A stretch of DNA of 43,652 nucleotides from Bacillota bacterium (GCA_023422005.1 JAEZSC010000207.1:1-43652); one strand, 5' to 3'; counted from the first letter of the stretch, positions 1 to 9,800 are shown. Numbers and translations are program-made. Notes: a model not told the origin generated them from the sequence alone.

Positions 1-76
1 TCACATCAGTAACATTAAACCCTTTGTTTATCTTGTTTTGGTATACTCTGTTTTGCATTAACTTAAGATCAATCAA
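1..76 (-). CDS. MazG-like NTP pyrophosphohydrolase family protein, 5' end only
   Basis: Partial gene running off the left edge; 25 codons are visible. It starts at a TTG codon (74-76) preceded by a perfect AGGAGG at 85-90 with an 8-nt spacer. The visible protein includes LKLMQNRVYQNKINKGFN and then VTDV. This resembles the N-terminus of small MazG-like all-alpha NTP pyrophosphohydrolases (pattern NKxxKGFNxTDV), which hydrolyse non-canonical or excess nucleoside triphosphates in the cytoplasm. The metal-binding EExxE part lies outside the window, so the family call rests on about 25 residues. The region is much more AT-rich than the neighbours, which may indicate recent acquisition. A promoter is proposed at 122-151. 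The first in-frame ATG (codon 7) lies 26 nt from the AGGAGG, too far for it to be the preferred start. Confidence 0.55.
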   Translation of the reverse strand, partial: MIDLKLMQNRVYQNKINKGFNVTDV

Positions 77-121
77 CTGATTGTCCTCCTGTGCATTTTA
101 TCAAAACCATGTGTATTAGGC

Positions 122-151
122 ATTATACGATGCAATGTTTACACTAAGCAA
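122..151 (-). promoter_or_regulatory. Promoter candidate for the MazG-like gene
   Basis: On the minus strand, TTGCTT (146-151) is followed after 18 nt by a perfect TATAAT (122-127). The predicted transcript start lies about 35 nt before the TTG start codon, and the AGGAGG falls within the leader. The -10 is consensus and the -35 weak. Confidence 0.5.
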
Positions 152-182
152 CGATAAAAAGCACCTAGTCAACAACAGAACT

Positions 183-218
183 AAAGCATATCTCTTCAAA
201 GTTGAAAAGATATGCTTT
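183..218. terminator. Long AT-rich inverted repeat after the ABC exporter genes
   Basis: The arms 183-193 and 208-218 are perfectly complementary over 11 bp. The inner segments 195-199 and 202-206 add 5 more pairs, interrupted by a single C/A mismatch. It lies between the stop of the downstream ABC gene (274) and the MazG-like promoter, so it could end the ABC transcript. There is no clear run of T after the stem on the minus strand, so terminator function is uncertain. Confidence 0.35.
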
Positions 219-273
219 CCGCGGCAATAGTCGTTATATATGTTTGCAATTGCCTATTTTCTTTTTAAGTGCA

Positions 274-2064
274 TTATACTACGTACCACTGAGCCTGCGC
301 CTGGAACATCTGCGCGTACTTGCCGCCGGAATGCATCAATTCCTCATGGGTGCCCACGGCTTCCACCTGGCCGCGATCCATCACGACAATGCGGTCGGCG
401 ATCTTGGCCGATCCCAGGCGGTGGGTCACGATGACCGCCGTCTTGCCGCGGGAAAGTTCGGAGAACTGCCGGTAAATGCGGGCCTCCTCCAGCGGGTCGA
501 TGGCAGCGGTGGGCTCATCCAGCACGATCATGCCGTGGGCGCGGAAGTACCCCCGGGCGATGGCCACCCGCTGCCACTGCCCGCCGGACAGGTCCACGCC
601 GTCAAACTCCTTGGCCAGCATCGTGCCGTATCCTTCGGGGAACGCTTCTCCGGAAACATCCAGGTTGGCCTTGTCCACAGCCTGTGTCAGCAGATCCTGC
701 ATGTCCTGAGCCTCCTCGGCGCTGATGGACACGTTCTCGCCCAGCGTCATCTTGTAGCGTTGATACTTCTGGAACACAGCGGAGATGCCGTCGTACAGCG
801 CTTCCGGCGCAATGTCGGCGGTGCTCACGCCGCCAATGCGCACGGCGCCTTCCGTGGGCAGGTAGAGCCCGGTCATCAGCTTGACCAGCGTGGTTTTGCC
901 GGCGCCGTTCTCGCCCACGATGGCGATGGTCTCGCCGGGCTGCACCTCCAGCGTCACGGCGCTGAGGGAATCGGCCTCGGCGCCGGGATAACGGAAACTG
1001 GCGCCGCGCAGCTGGATGCCTTGGCCGGCTTGCGGCGCGGCCTTGCCTCCGGCGCGCTCCGGCAGCGCCATGAAGCGCACGAAGTTGCGCACAGTGCCCA
1101 GGTTCTTGGTCATGCTGCCGATGTGGCGGCAGACGATCTCCTCCATGATGCCAAACATCATGCCAATGGAAGCAAACACCGCCGCGAAGGCGCCGATGGA
1201 GATTTCCCCGGCCATCAGCGCCGAGAACAGCAGCCACAGCACGCCCAGATATCCTGCCAGCGTCAGCAGCTTCATGGCCAGTTCCCACAAGCCCGCGCGC
1301 CGCTCGGCGTGCCACACCTTGCTGGCCAGAAGGTCCACCGCGTCGGTATACAGCCGCCGAAAGAAGGTGAACGCACCCAGTATGCGGGTCTCCTTGAAAT
1401 ACTCGCGGTCGCAGATGCACTTCTCAAAATACTCATACTCCCGGCGAATGGGCGCGGCCTGGTCGGCCAGCTTTGTAAACACCGCGCCGCGGATCAGCTG
1501 TGTGCAGGCCACCGGCACAAACACCAGAACCAAAGACACCGCCAGCAGCGGTTTGAGCGTATACAGATAAACCGCCATAAAAAGGAAGTAAGGCAGGTAG
1601 AACGTGAAGATCGTGATGGCCGTAAACAGCAGCATCAGGGCGTTGCCGGCGCCTTCCCGCGCCTTGGAGATGTCGTCCAGAAGCGAGGGGTTTTCAAAGG
1701 CCACGGCGTCCAACCTGGCGGACTTCTCGTGGATGCGCGCGCTCAGGTATCCGTTCATCTTCCGAAAGAACACATCGGACATGAAGTTGTGCACGCCGTT
1801 GAGCACCTGGCACAGCAGCGCGACGCCGCCCATGGCGGCCATGGTCCACAGCGCCCGCGACACCGGCGCGCTCTGCGACACGACGGCGTTCACGGCGTCG
1901 AAGAAGTACTGTCCAACCAACGTGTTGACACCGTGGGAAGCGCCGTGGATGATTCCGATCAGATTGCTGCAGATGAACAGCGCCGGCGCACCCTTGAGCG
2001 CCATGGGCAGCAGGGCAGCCAGCAGCCGTGGCAGCGAAAGTTGGCTCTTCTCGCTCTTCTTCAT
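274..2064 (-). CDS. ABC exporter half-transporter, membrane plus ATPase domain (second subunit)
   Basis: A 596-aa protein with an N-terminal six-helix exporter membrane domain (about 1-330) and a C-terminal nucleotide-binding domain. The ATPase motifs are intact: Walker A GENGAGKTT, a Q-loop in AVFQKYQRYK, signature LSGGQWQR, Walker B IVLDEPTAAIDP with the catalytic Glu, and an H-loop in VTHRLG. It would sit in the cytoplasmic membrane and use ATP to export a lipid, drug or peptide; the sequence does not reveal the substrate. The start is supported by AAAGGAG upstream. The ATG overlaps the stop of the upstream ABC gene (ATGA, 2061-2064), so the two are translationally coupled and probably form a heterodimer. 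No peptidase C39 domain or precursor peptide gene is seen nearby, so a bacteriocin role has no support. Confidence 0.9.
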   Translation of the reverse strand: MKKSEKSQLSLPRLLAALLPMALKGAPALFICSNLIGIIHGASHGVNTLVGQYFFDAVNAVVSQSAPVSRALWTMAAMGGVALLCQVLNGVHNFMSDVFFRKMNGYLSARIHEKSARLDAVAFENPSLLDDISKAREGAGNALMLLFTAITIFTFYLPYFLFMAVYLYTLKPLLAVSLVLVFVPVACTQLIRGAVFTKLADQAAPIRREYEYFEKCICDREYFKETRILGAFTFFRRLYTDAVDLLASKVWHAERRAGLWELAMKLLTLAGYLGVLWLLFSALMAGEISIGAFAAVFASIGMMFGIMEEIVCRHIGSMTKNLGTVRNFVRFMALPERAGGKAAPQAGQGIQLRGASFRYPGAEADSLSAVTLEVQPGETIAIVGENGAGKTTLVKLMTGLYLPTEGAVRIGGVSTADIAPEALYDGISAVFQKYQRYKMTLGENVSISAEEAQDMQDLLTQAVDKANLDVSGEAFPEGYGTMLAKEFDGVDLSGGQWQRVAIARGYFRAHGMIVLDEPTAAIDPLEEARIYRQFSELSRGKTAVIVTHRLGSAKIADRIVVMDRGQVEAVGTHEELMHSGGKYAQMFQAQAQWYVV

Positions 2065-3848
2065 AGATACCAGCTCCTTTGGCTCTCATACATCTGCGCG
2101 TACAGGCCGCCCAGCTCCATCAGCTCGCTATGGGTGCCGCTCTCGCTGACCTGCCCGCCCTCTATCACGAAAATTTGTTGGGCCAGCTTCGTTGAGCCCA
2201 GGCGGTGGCTGATAAAAAGCGTCGTGCAGCCGCGGCTCATGCGCTCGAACTCCTCATACAGACGGCTTTCGCTGATGGGGTCCAGCGCCGCTGTGGGCTC
2301 GTCCAGTATGCGCAGCTTGGCGGGGCTGACCAGCGCCCGGGCCATGGCGATGCGCTGCCATTCGCCGCCGGAAAGGTCCTGCCCGCTCTCGCGGATCTTG
2401 CCCAGCCAGGTGTCCGCGCCCTGGGGCAGGCGGTCCACAGCCTCGCGCAAACCCACCTGGTCCAGCGCGCTGCTCACCGCGTCGTCGTCGCCCAGGTTGT
2501 GCACGTCGCCTAAGGCCACGTTGTCACGCAGCGGTATAGAATAGCGGGCGAAATCCTGATAAACGACGGAGAAAAATGCCTTGAGCTCCTTTTGGCTGTA
2601 GTCGCGGATGGAGCGGCCGTTGAGCAGGATGTCGCCCTCGAAGCCGTCATACAGGCCGGTCAGCAGCTTGGTGATCGTGGTCTTGCCGGCGCCGTTGATG
2701 CCCACGAAGGCATAATGGCGGCCGGGTTCAATCCGCAAGGACAGACCATTAAGGATGGAGTCCTCGGAGCCGGGATAGCGAAAGCGTACATCCCTGAGCT
2801 CCAACGATCGGAATTCCGGCGCCGGCGACAACGGCGCGTCGGTGGCGCCGGGCGATTCTTCCAGCGCGGCGAAGGCCGTCAGGTCCTTGAGGTATTCCCT
2901 GTGCCGCGCCAACTGGTCGAAAAGCCAGGTCATATGCCAGGACATCATCTGCACCATGGAGAACACGGCGGTGACCAGGGAGATGAACAGACCGATGCTC
3001 AGCGCGCCGCTGAGCGTTGGCTGCAGCAGCACCAGCGTGATGATGATGGAGATCAGGCCAAAGAGCATGGAGCCTGTCTTCATCTTGACGAACCATTTGG
3101 CCCGAGTGGCCACTTCGATCTTGCGGGCGGTCTCAAACTGGGAGAGGAACATGCGGTTGAGCCGACGGCCGAAGCCGAACAGCGACCGCTCCTCCACGGC
3201 TTCACGGCCGGCCAGCACCTCCGAGAGGTATTCGTAGCGCCTTTTGAACTTGGATACCTCGCGGTCGGCGTCGTAGTTGGCCTTGCCGCTCTTAACCGCC
3301 AGCAGGAACAAAGGCACCGAGATGGCCAGTATCAGCAGCGCCGCCCACCACACATGGGCCAGCAGCAGTGCCAACACGCCGCCGATCTGCAGAAACAGCG
3401 CCACGATGGAGAACAGGTCGCAGAACGCTGACTTGATCTTGGTTTCTGGCTCCTGGGCCACGCGGCTGATCAGGTCCCAGGTGGCATGATCCTCGATGTG
3501 GCGGAACTGCAGCGCCGCGCGCTTCTCCACAATGGCGGTGCGCACATCTCTCCTCAGCGCCAGTTCCAGGCGCACCTGGGCGAACTTGGCCAGCTCTCCT
3601 GTGATCCACTGATAAGCGATCAGGCCGACCACGGCCAGCAGCATCGGGTAGATGCCGGCAATGTCGCCGCGGCCGCCGGCGATGGCGATGGCCGTGTTGA
3701 TGAAGTTGGCGGTCACGATGATCTGCACCGTGGGCGCCAGCCCGCCCAGCAGAATCTGCAGCGCCACCAGCGTTGCCATCACCGGCGCACACCGCATCGG
3801 CATGGCGGCCACATCCCACAGCGTGTACTTGCTCTTGCCCGGTTTCAT
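2061..3848 (-). CDS. ABC exporter half-transporter, membrane plus ATPase domain (first subunit)
   Basis: A 595-aa protein when started at the ATG at 3848, which has GGAGGAG immediately upstream. The open frame extends 25 codons further (including NCKILNENCC) to a TTG with no ribosome binding site, so the longer form is not adopted. It has an N-terminal membrane domain, then Walker A GINGAGKTT, signature LSGGEWQR, Walker B RILDEPTAALDP and H-loop ISHRLG. Both ATPase sites therefore look competent, unlike heterodimeric exporters with one degenerate site. It shares an ATGA overlap with the next gene and a strong promoter at 4021-4049, giving a leader of about 165 nt. Substrate unknown. Confidence 0.9.
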   Translation of the reverse strand: MKPGKSKYTLWDVAAMPMRCAPVMATLVALQILLGGLAPTVQIIVTANFINTAIAIAGGRGDIAGIYPMLLAVVGLIAYQWITGELAKFAQVRLELALRRDVRTAIVEKRAALQFRHIEDHATWDLISRVAQEPETKIKSAFCDLFSIVALFLQIGGVLALLLAHVWWAALLILAISVPLFLLAVKSGKANYDADREVSKFKRRYEYLSEVLAGREAVEERSLFGFGRRLNRMFLSQFETARKIEVATRAKWFVKMKTGSMLFGLISIIITLVLLQPTLSGALSIGLFISLVTAVFSMVQMMSWHMTWLFDQLARHREYLKDLTAFAALEESPGATDAPLSPAPEFRSLELRDVRFRYPGSEDSILNGLSLRIEPGRHYAFVGINGAGKTTITKLLTGLYDGFEGDILLNGRSIRDYSQKELKAFFSVVYQDFARYSIPLRDNVALGDVHNLGDDDAVSSALDQVGLREAVDRLPQGADTWLGKIRESGQDLSGGEWQRIAMARALVSPAKLRILDEPTAALDPISESRLYEEFERMSRGCTTLFISHRLGSTKLAQQIFVIEGGQVSESGTHSELMELGGLYAQMYESQRSWYL

Positions 3849-4020
3849 AGGCTCCTCCGCCAATGATTTTTGTTTGCAACAGTTTTCGTTCAATATTTTA
3901 CAATTCCGTTTTATAAATTTCAACGTCCATTTTAATTTTATGAATTTTTCCTATTAATAATATCACGGAATTTCGAGACTGAGTTGTGCTCTGTTTAATA
4001 GAGCTCTTTTACATAGAGTA

Positions 4021-4049
4021 ATTTTAGTGGTTTATCTTTACATTGTCAA
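4021..4049 (-). promoter_or_regulatory. Sigma-A-type promoter of the ABC exporter operon
   Basis: Minus strand: consensus TTGACA (4044-4049), exactly 17 nt, then TAAAAT (4021-4026). The -35 element lies about 10 bp beyond the T-run of the decarboxylase terminator, so the two transcription units are tightly packed. Transcription would start near 4014. The AT-rich stretch 3849-4014 then forms the leader; I see no convincing gene or riboswitch in it. Confidence 0.75.
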
Positions 4050-4058
4050 GAAATAATC

Positions 4059-4089
4059 AAAAAAAAAGCCGCCGGTTTGTTCCGGCGGC
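4059..4089 (-). terminator. Rho-independent terminator of the decarboxylase gene
   Basis: An 8-bp GC-only stem (4068-4075 with 4082-4089) with a 6-nt loop. On the minus strand it is followed by a run of nine T (A-run 4059-4067 on the plus strand). It lies 22 bp after the stop codon of the decarboxylase gene. Confidence 0.9.
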
Positions 4090-4111
4090 CTGAAGTTGAC
4101 GAAAAGCAGTT

Positions 4112-5554
4112 TCAGTTACCCAATATTGTAATATTGCCGGGGTCGTTCTCATCGGTCATGACGCGGCAATGGTGCTCCAGATAGAAGCGGTAGTGCTCCA
4201 GAACCTTTTCGGTGATGCGCTCACCGGGGATCAGCAACGGTATGCCCGGAGGATAGATCATCACGCTCTCCCCCGCCACTTCGCCCAGACTGTCCTCCAG
4301 CTTGACCACGCGCTTGGGCGTGTAATAGGCCTCGCGGGGCGCGATGACGGTCTTGGGCTTTTCAAAGAAGTCCGCCATCTCGACCTTCAGCGGTTCGCGC
4401 TTGCCATAGAAGCGGCGGCTCATGTCCTCCAGCGCCTCCACCAAACGGTCGATGGTGCCCACGTCGTCGCCCACGCCCACCACGGCCAGCACAACATAGG
4501 TCTCGGCCAGCTCCATCTGAATGTTGTACTCATCCAGCAGCATCTTGTAAGCCTCGAACCCCGTCATGCCCAGTTCGTTGACCCGCACGACGACCTTGGT
4601 CTCGTCATAATCGTACATGCCGATGCCGTTGACATCGTCACGGGTGAGCACCGACAGGCCGGGGATCTTGGAAATGCGCCGCTTGACGTCTTCGGTGGCG
4701 CACAGGATGCGGTCGAAGATGGCCTTGCCCTCCATCATGAGCTTCTTGCGGGCCAGGTCCAGCGAACCCAGCAGCAGATAGCTGGCGCTGGTCGTCTGCA
4801 TCAGGTTGATGGCGCCGCGCACGTCGTGGCGGTCGAAGAGCTTCTCGTTGAGCAGCAGCACCGAGCTCTGGGTCAGCGACCCGGCAGTCTTGTGCATGCT
4901 GACGGTGGACATGTCCGCACCCAGCGTCATCGCCTCGTCGGGGAAGTCCGGGTGGAACGGGAAATGCGCGCCGTGGGCCTCGTCCACGAGCACGGCGATC
5001 TTTTTGCGCCGGCACAGGCGTATGATGGACCGCAGATCGCTGACGGCGCCGAAGTATGTCGGGTTCACCAGGAACAGCGCCTTGGCGTCGGGGTTCTCCT
5101 GCACGGCCTTGAGCACCGAGGAATAGGGCATGCCGTTGGCCACGCCGTATTCGTAGTTGATCTCCGGTTCGATGAACACCGGCACCGCGCCGCTGAGAAT
5201 AATGGCGCCGATGGCGGATTTATGCACGTTGCGCGGCATAAGGATCTTGTCATGAGGCCCGCAAGCGGTCATGATCATGGCCTGCACGCCGAAAGTGGAG
5301 CCGCCCACCAGCATGAACGCAGCGTCGGCGTTGTAGGCGTCGGCCAGCAAAGCTTCGGCCTGGGCGATGACGCCCGACGGGTTGCTCAGCATGTCCAGCG
5401 CACGGGTGCTGTTGGCGTCAAAGCGCATCAGTTTCTGGTCGTAGATGCCGCCCAGCGGCAGGCGCTTCTTGTGCCCAGGCACGTCAAAATGGGTGATGTT
5501 GGTCTTGGCATAAGCCGAAAGCGCCGAATACAACGGCGTTTGATTGTGCTTCAT
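4112..5554 (-). CDS. Orn/Lys/Arg decarboxylase, PLP-dependent (SpeA/Cad-like)
   Basis: A 480-aa fold-type-I PLP enzyme of the Bacillus SpeA-like Orn/Lys/Arg decarboxylase group. Visible features are an N-terminal THFDVPGHKK (21-30), LVGGSTFGVQA around 82-92, the cofactor-binding DEAHGAH (191-197), and the Schiff-base lysine K222 in SMHKTAGS. The C-terminal domain contains YPPGIPLLIPGE. It would decarboxylate arginine to agmatine, or lysine to cadaverine; the sequence alone does not settle the substrate. The length (~480) fits the short Gram-positive form without the wing domain. ATG start with GGAGG 5 nt upstream. It is monocistronic, with its own promoter (5704-5732) and terminator. With nspC and its partner at the other end of the window, it suggests a polyamine route from arginine. 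Confidence 0.88.
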   Translation of the reverse strand: MKHNQTPLYSALSAYAKTNITHFDVPGHKKRLPLGGIYDQKLMRFDANSTRALDMLSNPSGVIAQAEALLADAYNADAAFMLVGGSTFGVQAMIMTACGPHDKILMPRNVHKSAIGAIILSGAVPVFIEPEINYEYGVANGMPYSSVLKAVQENPDAKALFLVNPTYFGAVSDLRSIIRLCRRKKIAVLVDEAHGAHFPFHPDFPDEAMTLGADMSTVSMHKTAGSLTQSSVLLLNEKLFDRHDVRGAINLMQTTSASYLLLGSLDLARKKLMMEGKAIFDRILCATEDVKRRISKIPGLSVLTRDDVNGIGMYDYDETKVVVRVNELGMTGFEAYKMLLDEYNIQMELAETYVVLAVVGVGDDVGTIDRLVEALEDMSRRFYGKREPLKVEMADFFEKPKTVIAPREAYYTPKRVVKLEDSLGEVAGESVMIYPPGIPLLIPGERITEKVLEHYRFYLEHHCRVMTDENDPGNITILGN

Positions 5555-5703
5555 ATGAGCCTCCGCGCCGCGGACAGCCCATGCGGCAAATTCTTCAAAA
5601 ATGTCTTGGGGGCAAAGCTGCGCGGCCCCCCGTAATCATACAAAAACCTGTGCTCCATTCCTAGCCGATATCACCCTCCCGATCAGTCAGCATAACGCAA
5701 CAT

Positions 5704-5732
5704 ATAATATTACTCACGGACGCAAATTGCAA
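5704..5732 (-). promoter_or_regulatory. Promoter candidate for the decarboxylase gene, with the 5555-5871 intergenic region
   Basis: Minus strand TTGCAA (5727-5732), 17-nt spacer, TATTAT (5704-5709). This predicts a leader of about 140 nt before the start codon at 5554. The leader contains a G-run/C-run pair (around 5605-5635) that could form a hairpin; I do not recognise a known riboswitch. The rest of the 317-bp gene-free region is AT-rich and holds only the yunB terminator. Confidence 0.55.
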
Positions 5733-5826
5733 TATTAATTTTTACTATAATTGAACAAATTGTTCAGTGAAAGTAAACCGGCGCGTGAACGCTTATTTAA
5801 GTATAACTAAACATGGGGATTGCACG

Positions 5827-5854
5827 AAAAAAGGCTCCCGGAATTCCGGGAGCC
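5827..5854 (-). terminator. Rho-independent terminator of yunB
   Basis: Perfect palindrome 5833-5854 (GGCTCCCGGAA and its complement), followed on the minus strand by six T (5827-5832). It lies 18 bp after the yunB stop codon. Confidence 0.88.
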
Positions 5855-5871
5855 CACCCGTTGGCTGCGCC

Positions 5872-6570
5872 TTAGTCCGGAGCGTTGTCGCCGTTTTTGT
5901 CCGGGTTCAAATCGAGTTGGTTCGGGTCCAGCACGTTGACATAAGAATTGGGCACCTTGCCAACGATGATGCATTCGGTCACCAGCACCTTGTTGTCCAC
6001 GCTTACATCCCTGCTCTGCGTCGGGATTACGATGCGCACCGTCGTGTGCAGGTTCAGAAAAATTTTCAGGCGCGTTTGGTTGATGCCCTTGTCCTCGTAT
6101 TCAGAACCGTAATCGGTCGTGACCGATCCCACCGGTATGATGCGGGCATAGATGTTTGGGCCTCTGCCGGCCAGCAGTTGGCCGCCCAGCACCGAGCCCA
6201 GCGGTATGCCGATGCCCTGGGCGCCGATCTGAGCTATGTTATCCTGCGTTGTAAGAGCCGTGCTGACAGCGATGTCGTTGAGCCTGAGCGTGTCGGCCTG
6301 CATCATGATTACATTTCCCTGATCGTCCTGTCTGTAGCTGATGAGATTCGTATATTTCGTCGGGTCGGTCATGATGGAACGCATGGCGTCGTTCATAGCC
6401 TTCACAGCCATGGCGCGCACCTTGGCCTCGGCCATGCTGATGATGACCGGCGCCATGTTGCGGTCCACATAGCGGAAGGCAAAGATTCCCAGCGTGACCA
6501 GAACCGCCAGCGCGATCCACAGACGGCCGCTTTTCTGAAGCACAAACTGCCGCCGATAGCGAAAATGCAT
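5872..6570 (-). CDS. yunB: Sporulation protein YunB
   Basis: A 232-aa protein with a short basic N-terminus (MHFRYRRQF), one membrane segment (about 15-35, LWIALAVLVTLGIFAF) and a large domain predicted outside the cytosol. The region after the anchor, with MAPVIISMAEAKVRAMAVK, LNDIAVSTAL and IPLGSVLGGQLLAGRGP, matches the YunB family. In Bacillus subtilis YunB is made in the mother cell under sigma-E and contributes to sporulation; its biochemical role is unknown. The start at 6570 is chosen because GGGGGG lies 8-13 nt upstream; an ATG 11 codons earlier lacks a site and would overlap the proposed promoter. A sigma-E-like promoter is at 6588-6616. The gene is divergent from the penicillin-binding protein gene. 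Confidence 0.85.
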   Translation of the reverse strand: MHFRYRRQFVLQKSGRLWIALAVLVTLGIFAFRYVDRNMAPVIISMAEAKVRAMAVKAMNDAMRSIMTDPTKYTNLISYRQDDQGNVIMMQADTLRLNDIAVSTALTTQDNIAQIGAQGIGIPLGSVLGGQLLAGRGPNIYARIIPVGSVTTDYGSEYEDKGINQTRLKIFLNLHTTVRIVIPTQSRDVSVDNKVLVTECIIVGKVPNSYVNVLDPNQLDLNPDKNGDNAPD

Positions 6571-6587
6571 GCAAAATCCCCCCGAGA

Positions 6588-6616
6588 AGTCTATGAGTTG
6601 CATCGGCTGGCTATGC
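6588..6616 (-). promoter_or_regulatory. Sigma-E-like promoter candidate for yunB
   Basis: Minus strand GCATAGC (6610-6616), 14-nt spacer, CATAGACT (6588-6595). The spacing and the CATAnAnT -10 resemble sigma-E promoters of Bacillus; the -35 is less typical. The match is partial, and support comes mainly from yunB being a known sigma-E gene in Bacillus. Confidence 0.4.
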
Positions 6617-6709
6617 TCAAAGAAAGCAGCTTCACAGCCACATGCCGCTTTTTCACAGGATTTCCATATATGAAATGTGCGGATCGGGCAATCGCCGGGG
6701 AACTATGCT

Positions 6710-6737
6710 TTTTCATCGGCGTCAAATAAGGTATAAT
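6710..6737 (+). promoter_or_regulatory. Promoter candidate for the penicillin-binding protein gene
   Basis: TTTTCA (6710-6715), 16-nt spacer, TATAAT (6732-6737). The -10 is perfect and the -35 matches 4 of 6. The leader to the TTG start at 6813 would be about 70 nt. Confidence 0.5.
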
Positions 6738-6812
6738 AAAAAAATGTGATCCGATTATTTGCCGCGACCAATCGGTCGCCCGGCTCATCCATGCCGACCT
6801 GGAGGAGTACAC

Positions 6813-9800
6813 TTGACCGCTAAAGAATTTTGGGAAACCATAAAGAACCGCACAGCCCGCTTGCTTTCGCGCGATGACCGCCACGCCATGGTGCGCACCA
6901 AACTGACGCAGCTGGAGCAGCGCGCCGACCAGCGCGCGGCAACCCGTCAGGCCGCCGGTGCCGTGGACCAGGCCAAAGTGCCGCTGAACGTGCCGCCGAT
7001 GGACGAGGAGGGGGCAGAAAAGCGCAGCCCGGACAACCGCTTCCATGTGTTCCGGTCGCGCATCAAGCCGCCCAACGCCGTGCTGGGCGTGGCCTTCACC
7101 ACGGTGCAGCTGCTGGTGGTCGTGGTGCTGCTGCTGGGCGTGGCCGTCATGGGCGCCGTGGTGGGCGTAGCCAAGGCCTACGTGGACACCACGCCGATGC
7201 TGGACATCGACAAGATACAGCACCAGGCGCTGTCCAGCTTCATCTATGACGGGAAGGGAAACCTGATCACCAATTACACCGGTATGGAAAACCGCGTGTG
7301 GGCGACCATCGAAGAAATGCCTCAGTATCTGCAGGATGCCATCGTCGCCATCGAAGACAGCCGCTTCTACACCCACAACGGCGTGGACGTAAAGCGCATC
7401 GTCGGTTCCTTCCTGAACAACATGAGTGAAAGCTCCGGCGGCGGTGGCGGCAGCACGCTGACTCAGCAGCTCATCAAGAACACGATACTGACCAGCGAGC
7501 GCACCTACAAGCGCAAGATACAGGAAGCCTGGCTGTCCATGCAGCTGGAAACACAGTACAGCAAGGATCAGATCCTGGAGGCCTATCTCAACACCATCCC
7601 CATGGGCCAGAGCAACTACGGCGTGAAGGCCGCCGCCGAGGATTATTTCGGCAAGGAGCTCAAGGATTTGACGCTGCGCGAGTGCGCCATGCTGGCAGGG
7701 CTCACCAAGAGCCCCTACACCTACGACCCTCGTCGCAACACCTACAGCCGCCAGCGCATGGACATCACCAACAAGCGCACCGACACCGTGCTCATGCGCA
7801 TGTACGAGCTGGGTTACATCGACAAAACACAGTATGAGAGCTCTCTGCAGACGTCGGTTTCCATCAAGGAAAAGAGCACCCACAACCAGATGTACGACAT
7901 GCCTTACTTCGTGGAATACGCGATGGATGACATCAAGCGCCACATGCTCAAGGCCCGGGGTCTGGACGACACCTCGCAAAACAGAGAGAAGGTGGACATG
8001 GAGCTGCGCACCGGCGGCTACAGGATTGAGCTGACCGTGGACCCGGACATGCAGCGCATTGCCGAGGAGCAGCTGTTCAACTACAAGAAGTACCCCACGA
8101 TGAAGGCAGCAAGCCGGCGTTATAAAGACGTGGACGACGGCACCGGCAACATCATCCGGCTGACCCAGCCCCAGGCCGCCACCTCGGTCATCGATTACCG
8201 CGCCGGCGAGATCAAAGCCATCGTAGGCGGCCGCCAGGTGCCCACGACCCGGCGCACGCTCAACCGCGCCACGGCCAAGATGAGCGTGGGCTCGGCCATC
8301 AAGCCCATCGCCGTCTACGCGCCGGCCTTTGACAAGGGCTCCTCCCCCGCTACGATTAGCCTGAACGTGGCCGCACCCATCAAGGGCTGGGGTGGCCGCG
8401 GCTATCCCGGAGGCCAGACATATGACGGCACCGTGCCGCTGAGGGAAGCCGTGCAGCGGTCCATCAACATCGTGGCCGCCCGCACGCTGCTGGAGATCGT
8501 CAGCATCGAAGATTCGGCGGAATACCTGAACAAAATGGGAATCAACGATAAGACCTCCATCGTCAACAAGGACGGCCCGGGTCTGGCGCTGGGCACCAGC
8601 GGCATCTCGGTCATACAGATGGCCGGCGCATTCGGCACTCTTGGCAACAAAGGCGAATACCGCGAACCTTTATCCTTCCGCAAAATCACCGACAGCGCCG
8701 GCAACACGGTGCTGGATGCCAAAGACATCCGCGAGGTGAACCAGGTGTTCCAGCCCGGCGCGGCGTGGATGATGGTGGACGTGCTCAAGGACGCCGTATC
8801 CGGCGGCACCGGCAGCGGCGCCAGGCTCAAAGGCTACACGACCGCCGGCAAAACCGGCACCCACTCCGACGGCAAGTCCATCACCTTCTCCGGCCTGACC
8901 GGATATTATTCCTGCTCGGTGTGGATTGGCCATGACAGCAACTATCCCATGGTGAACGCCTGGGGCGGCACCCAGTCGGCGCCGCTATTCAAGGCCATCA
9001 TGCAGGCCATCCTGGACCATCAGAACCTGCCCAACAAGGACATCATCGAAGACAGCCCCAAGTCCTTGGGGCTGGTGCAAGGCACCGTGTGCGGTGTGAG
9101 CGGCCTGCGGCCCAACGCCGCCTGCTCCAAGGACCCGCTGTACAAGACCGTGAGCGACTGGTTCCTCAAGGGCACCGTGCCCGGCGACTCCTGCAACATG
9201 CATTATGAGCACGAGAGCTGCACCTCCACCCACAAACTGGCCACGCAGTACTGCCCCGAGGGTGAAATAGAAAAGGGCAGCGTGCTGCTGGTGCCCAAGA
9301 GCAGCCCCCTGCGCAAGATATCGCAAGTCGATCTGCTCAAGTTCTTCCCCACGGCGCTGCTGGACTTCCCGGATGTGGACGACTTGGACAACTTGACGCC
9401 GGACAACAAGAAATATGCCGCTGTCTTCTGCAACTATCACACCGAGCAATGGGCTGAGGACAAGGCTCAATTCGACGCTCTGAGTGCCCAGGCGGCGCAG
9501 TTGGTCAGCAATGTGCGCACCCGCATGAGGACGTTGGGCGGCCTGCTGAGCTCTGGCCAAACCAGAAACCTAAAGGACAAGATCGCAACCGTCGAGACGC
9601 TGATGGCCACCAAATTCGTGGCGCTGCCCACGCCGGTGGACCCGGCGAAGGTATACACGCAGCTGCAGACGGCCTATGTGGATCTGCAGAATTACGCGGA
9701 TGCCGTGCTGGTGGAGCCGACGCCCACCCCCACCCCCACACCGTCGCCCGTAACCGAACCAACAACCACGCATAAACCCAGGCCCACACGCTCACCCAGG

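Noticed and set aside
202..2544. Very long plus-strand open frame (780 codons) opposite the ABC genes
   Set aside because: It is antisense to two intact ABC ATPase genes with perfect motifs. Its translation is rich in His/Gln/Arg with no domain, as expected for the mirror of a GC-rich gene.
274..3848. ABC pair as a lantibiotic or bacteriocin exporter
   Set aside because: No C39 peptidase domain, precursor peptide, modification enzyme or immunity gene lies nearby.
3849..3923. 25-residue Cys-containing N-terminal extension of the first ABC gene
   Set aside because: It starts at TTG without a ribosome site, while GGAGGAG lies directly before the inner ATG.
3898..3930. Ten-codon minus-strand frame in the ABC leader (MDVEIYKTEL)
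   Set aside because: No ribosome binding site and nothing to indicate a leader peptide; AT-rich DNA gives such frames by chance.
4169..5635. Plus-strand open frame of 488 codons
   Set aside because: Antisense to the complete decarboxylase gene with PLP motifs; composition is that of a mirror frame.
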